Assembly: GCA_020829485.1 (NCBI GenBank)
Contig: JAIVFU010000044.1
Location: 1-58,356 of the forward strand
Length of the DNA: 58,356 nt
From: Nostoc sp. CHAB 5834
GTDB taxonomy: Bacteria > Cyanobacteriota > Cyanobacteriia > Cyanobacteriales > Nostocaceae
Direction of reading: 5' to 3'
The notes under the pieces were generated by a model, which saw only the letters and a program-made list of their open reading frames with translations, was not told where the DNA came from and did not search any database. This document shows positions 26,371 through 36,303 of this stretch, one piece after another (the stretch's first letter is position 1; every line of letters begins with the position of its first letter). Made by a program: the position numbers and the translations under genes.

Positions 26371-27269
26371 ATGCGTCGAGACTCCATTTTTTATAAATTA
26401 TTTCAACAATCTCCCACTTTGCTATTTGAATTATTGACAAATCCGCCCATAAATGCAGATGCTTATCGATTTGATTCAGTACCTATCAAAGAACCTAAAT
26501 TTGAGATAGACGGGGTGTTTCTTCCACCAGAAAGTGAAGGTGCAGGTGTTGTATATTTCTGTGAAGTACAGTTTCAAAAGCGGAAAGTGCGGTCTTGGGG
26601 TCTCCCCAAGTAGAGGAACTTTCCAAGACAGATGAACAGCTTTACGAGAGAGTATTTGCAGAAACTTCACTATATTTCTACCGCAACCGGATTAGATTTA
26701 GCGACTGGCAAGCAGTGATAATTTACCCATCTCGTAGTCTTGAACAAAGGGATATTCATCCCCATCGTTCATTACTGAATGGTGAACAAATACATCGAGT
26801 GTATTTGGATGAATTAGGGGATATTCGCCAATTACCTTTATGGTTAGCGCTAATGGTGTTAACTACTGTGGAAGAAGAACAAGCACCACAAGAAGCTAGA
26901 TATTTACTTGAGCGATCGCGCCAAGAACAACCTCAACCATCAAGTAGCGTCATAATGGAATTAGTGACGACGATAATGGTGTACAAGTTTGAACAATTAA
27001 GTCGAATAGAGGTAGAGTCTATGCTAGGAATCACGCTCAAGGAAACGAGGGTTTACCGCGAAATTAAAGAAGAAGGACGAGAAGAAGGACGACGAGAAGA
27101 GGCTGCTAACCTCATTATTCGACTGTTGACTAAGCGCTTTGGAGAACTCTCTGAAGAAATACGCTCCTCAATTTCTGGTTTAACCCTACCTGTTCTAGAA
27201 GATTTAAGCGAAGCAGTATTAGACTTTACTAGTTTAGTTGATTTACAAGCTTGGTTAGTAGCAAGATAA
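26371..27269 (+). pseudogene. DUF2887 (Rpn/PD-(D/E)XK-like) gene disrupted by a 47-bp hairpin insertion
   Basis: The first 70 codons (DSIFYKLFQQSPTLLFELL ... VVYFCEVQFQK) and the codons from 26628 (TDEQLYERVFAETSLYFYRN ...) are the two halves of one DUF2887 protein, a family with a nuclease-like core related to Rpn proteins and common in cyanobacteria. Between them lie 47 bp (26581-26627) that shift the frame and introduce a stop. Removal of the 47 bp restores a 283-residue protein with QFQK joined to TDEQ. The C-terminal half, from an internal start near 26595, could in principle still be translated, but would lack the E-V-Q part of the active-site region. Confidence 0.88.
26581..26627. mobile_element. 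47-bp palindromic insertion element
   Basis: The insert forms nested inverted repeats: GGAAAGT / ACTTTCC outside and CTTGGGG / CCCCAAG inside. It is flanked by AAG on the left (26578-26580) and ends in AAG (26625-26627), compatible with a 3-bp target duplication. Sequences with this GGTCTTGGGG...CCCCAAG core are a known type of dispersed hairpin in Nostoc-type genomes. Confidence 0.82.
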
Positions 27270-27418
27270 AAGCTGTTTACGGGCGATCGCCTATGATAAA
27301 TGTAAAGAAACGTTTCTATTTCTTAGGAGTGCATTAGCGATCGCGCAGCGTTCTGTAGGAAAGCTACGTGTAGCGTATCAAAGAGTAGGCATTGCTTCTG
27401 TAGTTTACCAACCAAAAA

Positions 27419-27556
27419 TCATACTGGAATTTCCATGATAAATTCTGTACCTTCACCCAGAACTGAGTTAAAACTCAATTTGCCGCCGTGGGTTTCTTCA
27501 ATGATTTGACGAGCGATCGCAAGTCCTAACCCCATTCTTTTCCCAACAGCTTTGTC
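27419..27556 (-). pseudogene. C-terminal remnant of a sensor histidine kinase
   Basis: Forty-five codons read the end of an HATPase_c domain: VGKRMGLGLAIARQIIEETH (the G2-box GLGLAIAR motif) followed by GGKLSFNSVLGEGTEF and a stop. Nothing upstream (above 27556) continues the kinase, and no start codon precedes it. It is a fragment left by a deletion or rearrangement in the 363-bp gap between the DUF2887 pseudogene and the aspartoacylase gene. Confidence 0.88.
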
Positions 27557-27632
27557 CTAGTGCTGAAATGCAGTTTAACTGACCGTTGCGGGGCGTTCTA
27601 GCGTTTCCAAGAGTTGCCCATTGCGAATTGGT

Positions 27633-28511
27633 TTAAACTACCTTTTGTTGTTTTTGACTTAGATGCATTGCAATCCCTTTCTCGTAGTAAGCTGCTTCAT
27701 TAATAAAAATAGGATAAACAGTAGACTCTCCCTCATAGAGAATATCTTTTCCTTCAAAAGTCACAAACATTGGATCGTCTGGATTCAAAGGTTCATAATC
27801 CCTAAACTGAAGATGGGGGTGAATCATGGCTTGAATGTCCCCGGAATGGCTTCTCGGATAATCGACAGATTTAATGTATTTATAGAATGTAAGAGTGTTG
27901 TTTATCTGCGGAACATTACCTTGGTTGCAACATTCAAAATAGTCTAAAATTTCATAGATAAGCTGTTCTGTTTGCTGAAATAATTCTGCGTTTAAAATAT
28001 TCTGAGCCACAGCACCAACTTCTATAACAAAACCCAATTCGCACAGAGAACGGAGAAAACCACCTTCTCTAGATTGTTGATTAACAAAAACCTTTACCAT
28101 CGGATTTATAGAACTTAAATAAGCACCTAAGCGAAGTAGAAAAGGATGCATATCACAAAAAATCAGACTTAACCCCATGTTGGCAGTTGTGCTGTGCAAA
28201 TCAACAATTACATCTACGAAGGGCTGATTTTGCGGTTGCAATATCTGTTGAATTGCTTTTGCCCGCGTATCTTCATAACTTGAGAGTTGAGAATTTTGTA
28301 AGCTTTGATTAGTGAAGCAACGATTTAAATCCTTATCAATGTATCGTTTACCTTCTTCAATAGCTTTGAGATTACCAAGTAATGCCAGAGTTTCAAAACT
28401 TGCTCTGTCGATTAAATTTGGATACTGCTGAAACTTTTTGACAAGATGTACTCCTGTTAACTCATTACCGTGGTTTCCTCCAACGATCGCAACTCGTTTT
28501 ATCTGACTCAT
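27633..28511 (-). CDS. Aspartoacylase / succinylglutamate desuccinylase-family deacylase
   Basis: A 292-residue zinc deacylase of the aspartoacylase type. The motif [20 protein letters not shown] contains the zinc ligands (H-x-x-E), [18 protein letters not shown] supplies the third zinc ligand His, and [11 protein letters not shown] carries the catalytic Glu. Length matches cyanobacterial aspartoacylase, which hydrolyses N-acetyl-aspartate or related N-acyl amino acids in the cytoplasm. The gene is divergent from the AGE-family epimerase gene with a 217-bp gap that contains a partial dispersed repeat (28613-28632). Confidence 0.92.
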   Translation of the reverse strand: MSQIKRVAIVGGNHGNELTGVHLVKKFQQYPNLIDRASFETLALLGNLKAIEEGKRYIDKDLNRCFTNQSLQNSQLSSYEDTRAKAIQQILQPQNQPFVDVIVDLHSTTANMGLSLIFCDMHPFLLRLGAYLSSINPMVKVFVNQQSREGGFLRSLCELGFVIEVGAVAQNILNAELFQQTEQLIYEILDYFECCNQGNVPQINNTLTFYKYIKSVDYPRSHSGDIQAMIHPHLQFRDYEPLNPDDPMFVTFEGKDILYEGESTVYPIFINEAAYYEKGIAMHLSQKQQKVV

Positions 28512-28695
28512 AACAACCTCATCTCTAAAAAACTACCCTATGGTTATTGAGAATGGTGCAAGATACAAGATAGAAGTATACCTCTGCTGACTAAATCTTG
28601 TAAAAGACTGACGCGATGTCTACGACGGGCTATGAGGCTCCTGCGTCGCTAACGCTACGCTATCGGCATTAGAGCCAAAATGTGATAACTGTTAA

Positions 28696-29895
<1,200 letters not shown>

Positions 29896-29966
29896 TGCCT
29901 GTGGCGGTAAACAACGCAGTCAGTTTAATCTCTGCTAGTGTACAAATAGTATTGGAAAGATGTCTT

Positions 29967-30554
29967 ATGAATGCTGTGACACCTAAGCGATTTGCGATCG
30001 CAGAATACCATCAATTGATTGAACTCGGATTTCTGACAGAGGGCGATCGTATTGAATTGATTCGAGGGGAACTGATTCAAATGACAGCAAAGGGAACACC
30101 TCATACAGTTTGTAGTTCTATTCTATGCCGTCAATTAGATCGGCTTCTAGGCGATGGAGCAGTCATCCGTGGACAAGATCCCATCACCCTTCCTAATCAA
30201 AGTGAACCTGAGCCGGATGTTGTCATTGCACGAGGAAGAGATGAAGATTATCTCGCTCATCATCCCTATCCCGAAGATATTTTGTTAGTAATTGAAATTT
30301 CGGATAAAACCATAGATTACGACCAAACAACCAAGTTGTCTTTGTATGCAGAAGCCGGAATTTATCATTACTGGATTGTGAATTTGCCAGATAGTCAACT
30401 TGAGCGTCATAGCCAGCCATATCAAAATGCTCAAAATAAGTTTAGCTATCTCAGCAAGCAGATTTCTCTATCTAACCAGTCAGTAGCGATTCCTGGATTT
30501 GAAGATGCATTATTAGACTTGAGTCGGTTGTTTCCAAAAGGTACTAGTGAATGA
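29967..30554 (+). CDS. Uma2-family (DUF820) putative nuclease
   Basis: A complete Uma2 protein of 195 residues. The frame is open back to 29892, but ATG 29967 is preferred because the family consensus starts near MNAVTPKRFAIAEYHQLIEL and GGAAAG precedes it. Core motifs are DRIELIRGELIQMTAKG, EPEPDVVIARG and ILLVIEISDKTIDYDQTTK followed by YAEAGIYHYWIVNL, giving the expected D ... E-x-S/K active-site arrangement. This is the best-preserved of four Uma2 relatives in the window. Function is unknown; the fold is nuclease-like. Confidence 0.88.
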   Translation: MNAVTPKRFAIAEYHQLIELGFLTEGDRIELIRGELIQMTAKGTPHTVCSSILCRQLDRLLGDGAVIRGQDPITLPNQSEPEPDVVIARGRDEDYLAHHPYPEDILLVIEISDKTIDYDQTTKLSLYAEAGIYHYWIVNLPDSQLERHSQPYQNAQNKFSYLSKQISLSNQSVAIPGFEDALLDLSRLFPKGTSE

Positions 30555-30564
30555 TTTTGTTGGT

Positions 30565-30593
30565 GCGTAGGCGTAGCCCGTCGTAGACATCGC
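30565..30593. repeat. 29-bp small dispersed repeat (intergenic copy)
   Basis: Identical to the sequence at 1220-1248 inside the SAM-HAT gene; here it lies 11 bp after a Uma2 stop codon. The 310-bp gap 30555-30864 otherwise holds AT-rich sequence and one doubtful 51-codon frame. Confidence 0.9.
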
Positions 30594-30864
30594 TTAAAAA
30601 AGTGTTCTATTCTCTGAAACCCGTTTAAATACTGATACCTTATGCTTTAAAGGATTGATTTTATACTAAAATATGCAAAAAAAAGTATGCTGTTAGTATG
30701 TACCACATCGAACTAATTATATTAATTTTGGATTTGTTTCCGAATTACATGGGTTCAGACAAGCTATTGAGAATGCTAAAAATGTTTGATAATCATTTTA
30801 ATGTAATTGACAGGCAGATAAGTGAAATAAAATCTCTTCTGTCTATGCTGTAATTAAGCATTTT

Positions 30865-31206
30865 TCAGTTTTCTAATACATAACTACTAACTTTTGTTTG
30901 AGCCTGTGTTTGAGATTTTGGTTTCAACTTCACCACTATTTCCACATCACAACCTAAAACATTTAGAAATCGGAACAGTCGTTCTGTTGAAAAACCTGAT
31001 AGTTTTCCCCTTATTAAAGCAGAAATATTAGGTTGATCGACTCCCAATAGTGCGGCCGCTTCAACTTGATTCATCTCCTGTTTAGCGATGATTTCACTGA
31101 TTTGACGTGCAAGTTCTGCTTTGACAAGTAGTTCATCAGGGTTCGCTAAACCTAAATCTGCAAACACATTGCCGCTACTTCTTTGTATACTGATTTCTTC
31201 AGTCAT
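30865..31206 (-). CDS. XRE-family HTH antitoxin (HigA type)
   Basis: A 113-residue helix-turn-helix protein. The HTH is ARQISEIIAKQEMNQVEAAA followed by LLGVDQPNISALIRGK. The segment STERLFRFLNVLGCDVEIVV is typical of antitoxins paired with Gp49/HigB toxins. It overlaps the toxin gene by 8 bp and follows it, the toxin-first order usual for HigBA. It should neutralise the toxin and repress the operon; no operator could be identified. Confidence 0.92.
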   Translation of the reverse strand: MTEEISIQRSSGNVFADLGLANPDELLVKAELARQISEIIAKQEMNQVEAAALLGVDQPNISALIRGKLSGFSTERLFRFLNVLGCDVEIVVKLKPKSQTQAQTKVSSYVLEN

Positions 31207-31588
31207 TTTTCTCTTCCTTTTGTTTCCGGCTATAGTTTTGTGCGTGATGTTCTTTTGCCCGCTTAAGCCTTGCTTTAATTAATTCGATGTCTTGTTTTGG
31301 TGTAGTAATACCGTGTTTGGATTTCTTTTGAAAAGTATGTAAAACATAAATAACGTCTTCAAGTTTAACTGTATAAACAGCTCTGTAAGTGTCACCATCA
31401 AAGTCTTCTACAACTTCCAATACCCCAGCACCCTTAAATCCTTTGAGGGGTTTTGCTGAATCATGCTTTTCAGCACACTGAGCCAAATACAGAGCATAAC
31501 CCATCATTTGTTGAACTTCTTCTGGAAACTCTCTCAAATCATCAAGCGAGCTTCCAACCCACTCGACTAGCTTTAATAAAGGACTCAT
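31199..31588 (-). CDS. HigB-type toxin (RelE superfamily, phage Gp49-like)
   Basis: A toxin of about 129 residues from ATG 31588 (MSPLLKLVEWVGSSLDDLRE). The frame extends to a GTG at 31636 that overlaps the stop of the upstream ATPase gene (GTGA), but the family consensus begins at the later Met. Typical features are FPEEVQQMMGYALYLAQCAE, KPLKGFKGAGVLEVVEDFDG, DTYRAVYTVKLEDVIYVLH and FQKKSKHGITTPKQDI. These toxins are ribosome-dependent mRNA interferases. It immediately follows the BrxD-like ATPase gene on the same strand and may be read in the same transcript. Confidence 0.92.
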   Translation of the reverse strand: MSPLLKLVEWVGSSLDDLREFPEEVQQMMGYALYLAQCAEKHDSAKPLKGFKGAGVLEVVEDFDGDTYRAVYTVKLEDVIYVLHTFQKKSKHGITTPKQDIELIKARLKRAKEHHAQNYSRKQKEEKND

Positions 31589-31632
31589 CTTTTGCAAGAT
31601 GCTAGTTTTGGCATACTTCATTAATGATAATA

Positions 31633-32961
31633 TCACAAACTAAATTCGGCTGCGCCATCCTCATCCACATCTGCATCTTTACCCATAGCAGTAGGTTTAA
31701 ATTTAGAACCATGAATTAATTCACCAAACGCAATTCCTGGATTTTGGTGAAGAATATTCAGCACACTCATAAAATCTCGCACAATTTCCCCTGGTGTAAG
31801 TAATGCTTCTGCACCCAAGCGATTAATAATTTCTTGCACAAACTCCTTCAACTCACGATTTGTCAAAGTTTGTTCATGGCCAAAATTGAGTGCATGAATC
31901 TCAGCTAAACGTTGCAGAAGCATCAATATTTCTCCTTCACTCAACGGATTTAACCGAATTACTGGCCCTAAATGTTCCTGAACACCAGATTGTGCAACAA
32001 AACGACTTTCTTTTGTCCGTCTTTGCCAAGCTTGGTCTGCAAAAAGTCCCCGTTTGGGGTCTTCTAAAAATTTAGTTGTTCCACCAACAACAATACCAAG
32101 ATGTTCTGCTTTGCACTGCATAGTATCATTAAACATTGCCAGAAGTCGATTATAATTCTTTTCCCGCGTGACTGTAGTAGATATTTGATATAAATGAACA
32201 GCTTCATCAACTAAAATTAACAGTCCTTTATAACCAATTTCAGCGACAAATTTAGCAAACAGTTTTATATAGTCATACCAACTATCATCATCAATAATAA
32301 CGCGCACTCCTAAAGCTGCTTTCGCCTCAACTTTAGTCGTAAATTCTCCCCGCAACCAGCGCATCGCCGCATTTTTTAAATTATCATCATCCAATCGATA
32401 GCCACGCCAATAAGCGATAATCACGCTACCAAAATCAAAACCGTGAACTAAGCCTTCAATATACTGAACTACTTCCCTAATTTTCGATTCAACTTGGTCA
32501 TCAAAACCATCGTCATTCGGACGCATTTCAGTTTCTTTAACCACTTCTTGTTGAATTTTATTAATCCATCCTTCTAAAATTGAGACTAAAGCACCACCAT
32601 CAGGACGAGTTTTTGTAGCTAGGTGGCTCATTAATTCTCGATAAGTGGCTACACCTTCATTGCTGCTTCCAGCTAATCGGCGTTCAGGGGATAAATCAGC
32701 ATCGGCTACTACAAAACCTTGCTCCATAGCTCGGTTGCGAAGCAGTTGCAATAAAAAACTTTTGCCGGAACCGTAGTTACCAATTATGAAGCGAAATGCT
32801 GCTACACCTTCTGCAATATCATCGAGATTTTGTAATAGGCTTTTGAGTTCTTTTTCTCGCCCTACTGCTATATATTCAACTCCCACTCTTGGTACTACCC
32901 CCGCACCAAGGGAATTGATTAAAGCAGTGGAGATTTTTTTCGAGATTTTGAGCTTTGCCAT
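31633..32961 (-). CDS. BrxD-like P-loop ATPase (DUF2791 / BREX ATP-binding family)
   Basis: A 442-residue ATPase of the DUF2791 family, which includes BREX BrxC/BrxD-type proteins. The N-terminus (LINSLGAGVVPRVGVEYIAV, GREKELKSLLQNLDDIAEG) leads to Walker A FIIGNYGSGKSFLLQLL, then ADLSPERRL. Walker B is GLLILVDEAVHLYQIS, and VVGGTTKFLEDPKRGLF matches a late conserved block. No BREX core genes (pglZ, pglX, brxL) are in the window. It lies downstream of a TerB_C-like coiled-coil membrane protein and a DUF815 ATPase on the same strand, and upstream of a HigBA pair. DUF2791 ATPases are often followed by a DEAD/DEAH helicase; none is here. Confidence 0.85.
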   Translation of the reverse strand: MAKLKISKKISTALINSLGAGVVPRVGVEYIAVGREKELKSLLQNLDDIAEGVAAFRFIIGNYGSGKSFLLQLLRNRAMEQGFVVADADLSPERRLAGSSNEGVATYRELMSHLATKTRPDGGALVSILEGWINKIQQEVVKETEMRPNDDGFDDQVESKIREVVQYIEGLVHGFDFGSVIIAYWRGYRLDDDNLKNAAMRWLRGEFTTKVEAKAALGVRVIIDDDSWYDYIKLFAKFVAEIGYKGLLILVDEAVHLYQISTTVTREKNYNRLLAMFNDTMQCKAEHLGIVVGGTTKFLEDPKRGLFADQAWQRRTKESRFVAQSGVQEHLGPVIRLNPLSEGEILMLLQRLAEIHALNFGHEQTLTNRELKEFVQEIINRLGAEALLTPGEIVRDFMSVLNILHQNPGIAFGELIHGSKFKPTAMGKDADVDEDGAAEFSL

Positions 32962-33049
32962 GTATTATAGTTCACTTTCTTCTAAACGTAGAAGCACGCA
33001 GTAAGTAGTTAAGATATTCACCTTACTACCTTACGACGGCAATAAGAAT

Positions 33050-34387
33050 TTAATTTGACGAAGCATGTCTAGCGATTCGCTCTTCATACATTGCAATCAT
33101 TTTTTTGACATGCGTTATATATTCAGGGTAAACTTCTGGAATTTCTGAATTTGAATCAATTATTAATTCACCAATAGTATCATTTGCTCGTTCATTTATA
33201 GAATCGATTAATAGATTTGGCATAGTAATGTTTGCTTCGGCAATTTTTTTAATAGCAGCATTAGGATTATCTTGTTCGACTATAGCTTTTAATACTTGTA
33301 GTTCATATACTGGGAGATTTTCTAAAAAATTAGTCCATTCTTCAGGTAAATTTTCTGATGTCTCAGCTTCCGAAGTGCTTCTGATTGCTGTAGTTTCCAT
33401 TATCTCAGAAACAGGAAACAATTCATTATCATCTTCTTTGGAATTATCAGACAATTGCTCTGGATTGAATGTTTCTATTTGTTGGAGTAATTCCCATACT
33501 TGATTTTGTAATGAATCTCGTTCTTCTTGCAATAATGAAACTTGCTCTTGCAACTGCTGTAATTCGGCTTTGTGTTCTGCGAGTTGGGTTTGTGAAGAAT
33601 TCAGAATAGCTTGGATATTTTCTCTTTCGGCTTTCGCTGCTACCAGTAATTGATTTTTTTGGGTTGTCTCAACTTCTAGCTCTTGAATTGCAATTCGCAG
33701 TTCGTATAATTTTTCTTCTAATTGGGGTTTGAGTCTGCCTAAAAGAGTTAAGTTGCTTTCAATTTCTTGTTTTTCTTCCTGGAGTTCGGAAATTTGACTT
33801 TGCAAATGGGTGATTTCACTACGAGATACATTACAATTCGACTCTAGACGGCGCTTTTCTGCTGTGAGGACAGAAAAAGTATTGTTCAATTCTGTTTGAT
33901 TTTTTTGTAAGTTATTAATTTCACTTTGCAAGGTATTGACTTCAGTTTCTAACTGTTTTTTTTGTCCAGCAAATGTTCTTAATTCTCTATGTAAACTATC
34001 CCTTTGGTTACGGCTTTCTGTAACTTGATTTTGCAGTTTTTGTGACTCTGCATATAATAAATTATGATGTTCTTCAATTTGATTTATTTCTCTGACAACG
34101 CGAGCTTTCAATTCCTCCATTTCTTTAATTCGCTTGCGGATAGAACCTAAAATAGAGATTTCATAATTTCTCCGTCGCTTATCTACGAATAATGCTGCCC
34201 CATAGATAGTAACGGCAGTAATTAGACCGGTGAGAAAGGCTTTATTAAAATCCCAGTTTGGGACAAGGCTAAGACCAAAACTCACACTAAAGGCAACTAT
34301 CCCTAGTATAAATCGATTGCTGATCATTACTGATTGCATATTGCTGGTTTTTAGCGTAGTTAAATTATCAGAAAAAGTAGCTTTCAT
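33050..34387 (-). CDS. Membrane-anchored coiled-coil protein with TerB_C-like C-terminal domain
   Basis: A 445-residue protein with an unusual layout. Residues about 22-65 contain two hydrophobic segments (FILGIVAFSVSFGLSLVP and FLTGLITAVTIYGAALFV). About 80-300 is a long coiled coil (for example LQSQISELQEEKQEIESNL). About 300-345 is an acidic linker. The C-terminus (WTNFLENLPVYELQVLKAIV, IAEANITMPNLLIDSINER, DTIGELIIDSNSEIPEVYP) closely resembles the TerB_C domain usually found with DUF2791 ATPases and helicases. It probably tethers its partner ATPases at the membrane; that is inference. The gene is 88 bp upstream of the BrxD-like ATPase gene. Confidence 0.78.
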   Translation of the reverse strand: MKATFSDNLTTLKTSNMQSVMISNRFILGIVAFSVSFGLSLVPNWDFNKAFLTGLITAVTIYGAALFVDKRRRNYEISILGSIRKRIKEMEELKARVVREINQIEEHHNLLYAESQKLQNQVTESRNQRDSLHRELRTFAGQKKQLETEVNTLQSEINNLQKNQTELNNTFSVLTAEKRRLESNCNVSRSEITHLQSQISELQEEKQEIESNLTLLGRLKPQLEEKLYELRIAIQELEVETTQKNQLLVAAKAERENIQAILNSSQTQLAEHKAELQQLQEQVSLLQEERDSLQNQVWELLQQIETFNPEQLSDNSKEDDNELFPVSEIMETTAIRSTSEAETSENLPEEWTNFLENLPVYELQVLKAIVEQDNPNAAIKKIAEANITMPNLLIDSINERANDTIGELIIDSNSEIPEVYPEYITHVKKMIAMYEERIARHASSN

Positions 34388-34467
34388 ACTAATTCGTAAT
34401 TCGTAATTCGTAATGGGCTGCGCTAACGTAATTCGTAATTAAAAAAGACATAAATAAATATATAATG

Positions 34468-35841
34468 CTAGGTGTTTGATGTATTGTTATTTTCATGCAA
34501 AAGTCTTAAATCTGCTTTTAAAAAATCAATAAACTGCCGTGCTGTGCGTCCAGAACGACCGTTGTGGCGAGTTGCCCATTGTAATGCTTGAAATTCTAAA
34601 TCTTCTTGGGTAATATTAATTTCAGCTTGTGCCGCTAGATGGTGTACTATTTTTAAATAGGTTTTTTGATTGGCTGGTTCAAAGGTCAAGGTTAAACCAA
34701 AGCGATCGCTAAAGGAAAGCTTCTCCTGCATCGTATCCCAAGCATGGATTTCCTCATTATCCTTGGGGGTAGGTCTATCTACAAAAAACTCCCGAATCAG
34801 GTGGCGGCGATTAGAAGTAGCATACACAACTACATTTTGCGGCCGTGCGGTTAAATTACCTTCTAAAACTACCTTGAGCGCTTTAAAGGCATCATCATCT
34901 TCTTCAAAGGAAAGATCATCTACAAAGATGATAAATTTTTGTGACACTCCTCGTAAATGTTCCACAATTTTTGGTAAGTCTTTTAAATCAGATTTTGCCA
35001 CTTCCAACAAGCGGAGGCTGCCTTGGGCTTTGCCTTTGCCGGAGACATCGCTATATTCATTTAACAAAGATTTCACCAAAGAAGATTTGCCAGAACCTCG
35101 ACTACCATAAAGTAATACATGCAGTGCCATCTCTCCTGATAATAAAAACTTTGTATTTCTCAGCAAAGCATCTTTTTGAGACTCATAACCTACAAGCGCA
35201 TTCAGCTTAATTGGATCAGAATACCGAATACCGATAAATTGCCCAGCTTGCCAACGTAAAGCGCGATATTCTGCAAATAAACCAGAGCCACATTGCCGAT
35301 AATAAGCCGCTAACTCTTCTACAGCATCAGCCCAATTATCTAACTCTTGTAGATATGTAGCGAATGTCTCTCCTCCTACCAATTCTTGCTCTTCATACCA
35401 CACTACTGGCGAAATCGGCGTATGAGCTACGCTTTGTATCCACTCACTCAAGGAGGCGCTGCTACATTCATAGAGACTTTGCAATACTTGTAAATCATGC
35501 TGTACTGCTGCAACTAAAGCTGGGGGTAAATCCTCAAATTCTTGCACTTGAGCAAGCTTTGTAAAAGGATTATCAGAGAAGAGAAGTTGAGTAATTAAAT
35601 AGTCTTCCCAATTTTGATTTTTAGCAGCCAAAGCGTGGAAGTAACTACCGTAGGCTTGGAGACAACCCCGGGCATCGGAGTTAGTGTAACGTATAGCTTG
35701 CAACAGTTCCAGAAATGCCATCCCCACTTCGCCTTGGAGAACAGACTGGTACAGTAAAAGTGAGGCCGCTTGACGCTGGAGATATTGGACTTTTGTATAT
35801 GAGGAAGTACTTGTTATTGGCATCGCTTGATTATCCATCAA
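34468..35841 (-). CDS. DUF815-family AAA ATPase
   Basis: A 457-residue protein. The N-terminal 200 residues are helical and family-specific. The C-terminal AAA module has ALVGYESQKDALLRNTKFLL, Walker A LLYGSRGSGKSSLVKSLL, Walker B KFIIFVDDLSFEEDDDAFKA and a sensor/arginine-finger region (NVVVYATSNRRHLIREFF, FSDRFGLTLTFEP). DUF815 proteins are widespread and their substrate is unknown. It is the first gene of a co-directional set with the TerB_C-like protein (80-bp gap) and the BrxD-like ATPase. It may instead be an independent housekeeping gene; the gap contains repeated ATTCGTA units that hint at a break. It is divergent from the TMEM14 gene. Confidence 0.85.
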   Translation of the reverse strand: MMDNQAMPITSTSSYTKVQYLQRQAASLLLYQSVLQGEVGMAFLELLQAIRYTNSDARGCLQAYGSYFHALAAKNQNWEDYLITQLLFSDNPFTKLAQVQEFEDLPPALVAAVQHDLQVLQSLYECSSASLSEWIQSVAHTPISPVVWYEEQELVGGETFATYLQELDNWADAVEELAAYYRQCGSGLFAEYRALRWQAGQFIGIRYSDPIKLNALVGYESQKDALLRNTKFLLSGEMALHVLLYGSRGSGKSSLVKSLLNEYSDVSGKGKAQGSLRLLEVAKSDLKDLPKIVEHLRGVSQKFIIFVDDLSFEEDDDAFKALKVVLEGNLTARPQNVVVYATSNRRHLIREFFVDRPTPKDNEEIHAWDTMQEKLSFSDRFGLTLTFEPANQKTYLKIVHHLAAQAEINITQEDLEFQALQWATRHNGRSGRTARQFIDFLKADLRLLHENNNTSNT

Positions 35842-35925
35842 TCAACTGTGTGGTATAGCTATTTAGCTATGGTAAATTGTCTGCTGACACTGGCAGTAAA
35901 GTCAAAATCTACAGATGTATTAACA

Positions 35926-36243
35926 ATGAATTTAAGTATAATTGCTGCTTTCGCTTACGGCATATTAGCGATCGCTGGTGGCATTATTGGCTATATTCAG
36001 GCTAGAAGTAAGGTTTCACTCTTAAGTGGTAGCATTAGCGGTTTATTACTACTACTTGCGGCTTACTTTCAACTCCAAGGGCAAAGCTGGGGATCGATTT
36101 TAGCAGTGATAGTTACTGGTGTTTTGGTAGTTGTTTTTGCAGTTAGACTGGTTAAAACACGCAAGTTTATGCCGGCGGGATTAATGACGATTTTGGGTAT
36201 GCTGGCTTTGGGGGTGATGGTGAGTCAAATGGTGGGGAATTGA
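35926..36243 (+). CDS. TMEM14-family (UPF0136) small membrane protein
   Basis: A 105-residue protein with about four hydrophobic helices (SIIAAFAYGILAIAGGIIGY, SLLSGSISGLLLLLAAYFQL, SILAVIVTGVLVVVFAVRL, GLMTILGMLALGVMVSQMVG). The family includes plant FAX fatty-acid exporters and TMEM14 proteins; cyanobacterial members may move lipids, which is inferred. An upstream extension to 35827 is open but overlaps the divergent DUF815 start and lacks family character, so ATG 35926 is chosen. Confidence 0.88.
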   Translation: MNLSIIAAFAYGILAIAGGIIGYIQARSKVSLLSGSISGLLLLLAAYFQLQGQSWGSILAVIVTGVLVVVFAVRLVKTRKFMPAGLMTILGMLALGVMVSQMVGN

Positions 36244-36303
36244 GGGTTTAAGTTTAAACGCAAAGGGGCACAAAGGGAAGCGCGGAGGTACGCAAAGTTG
36301 TGG

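Noticed and set aside
30698..30853. 51-codon plus-strand frame (MYHIELIILILDLFPNYMGS ...)
   Set aside because: It has helical character but no clear ribosome-binding site or terminator and no family resemblance. The evidence is too weak to list as a gene.
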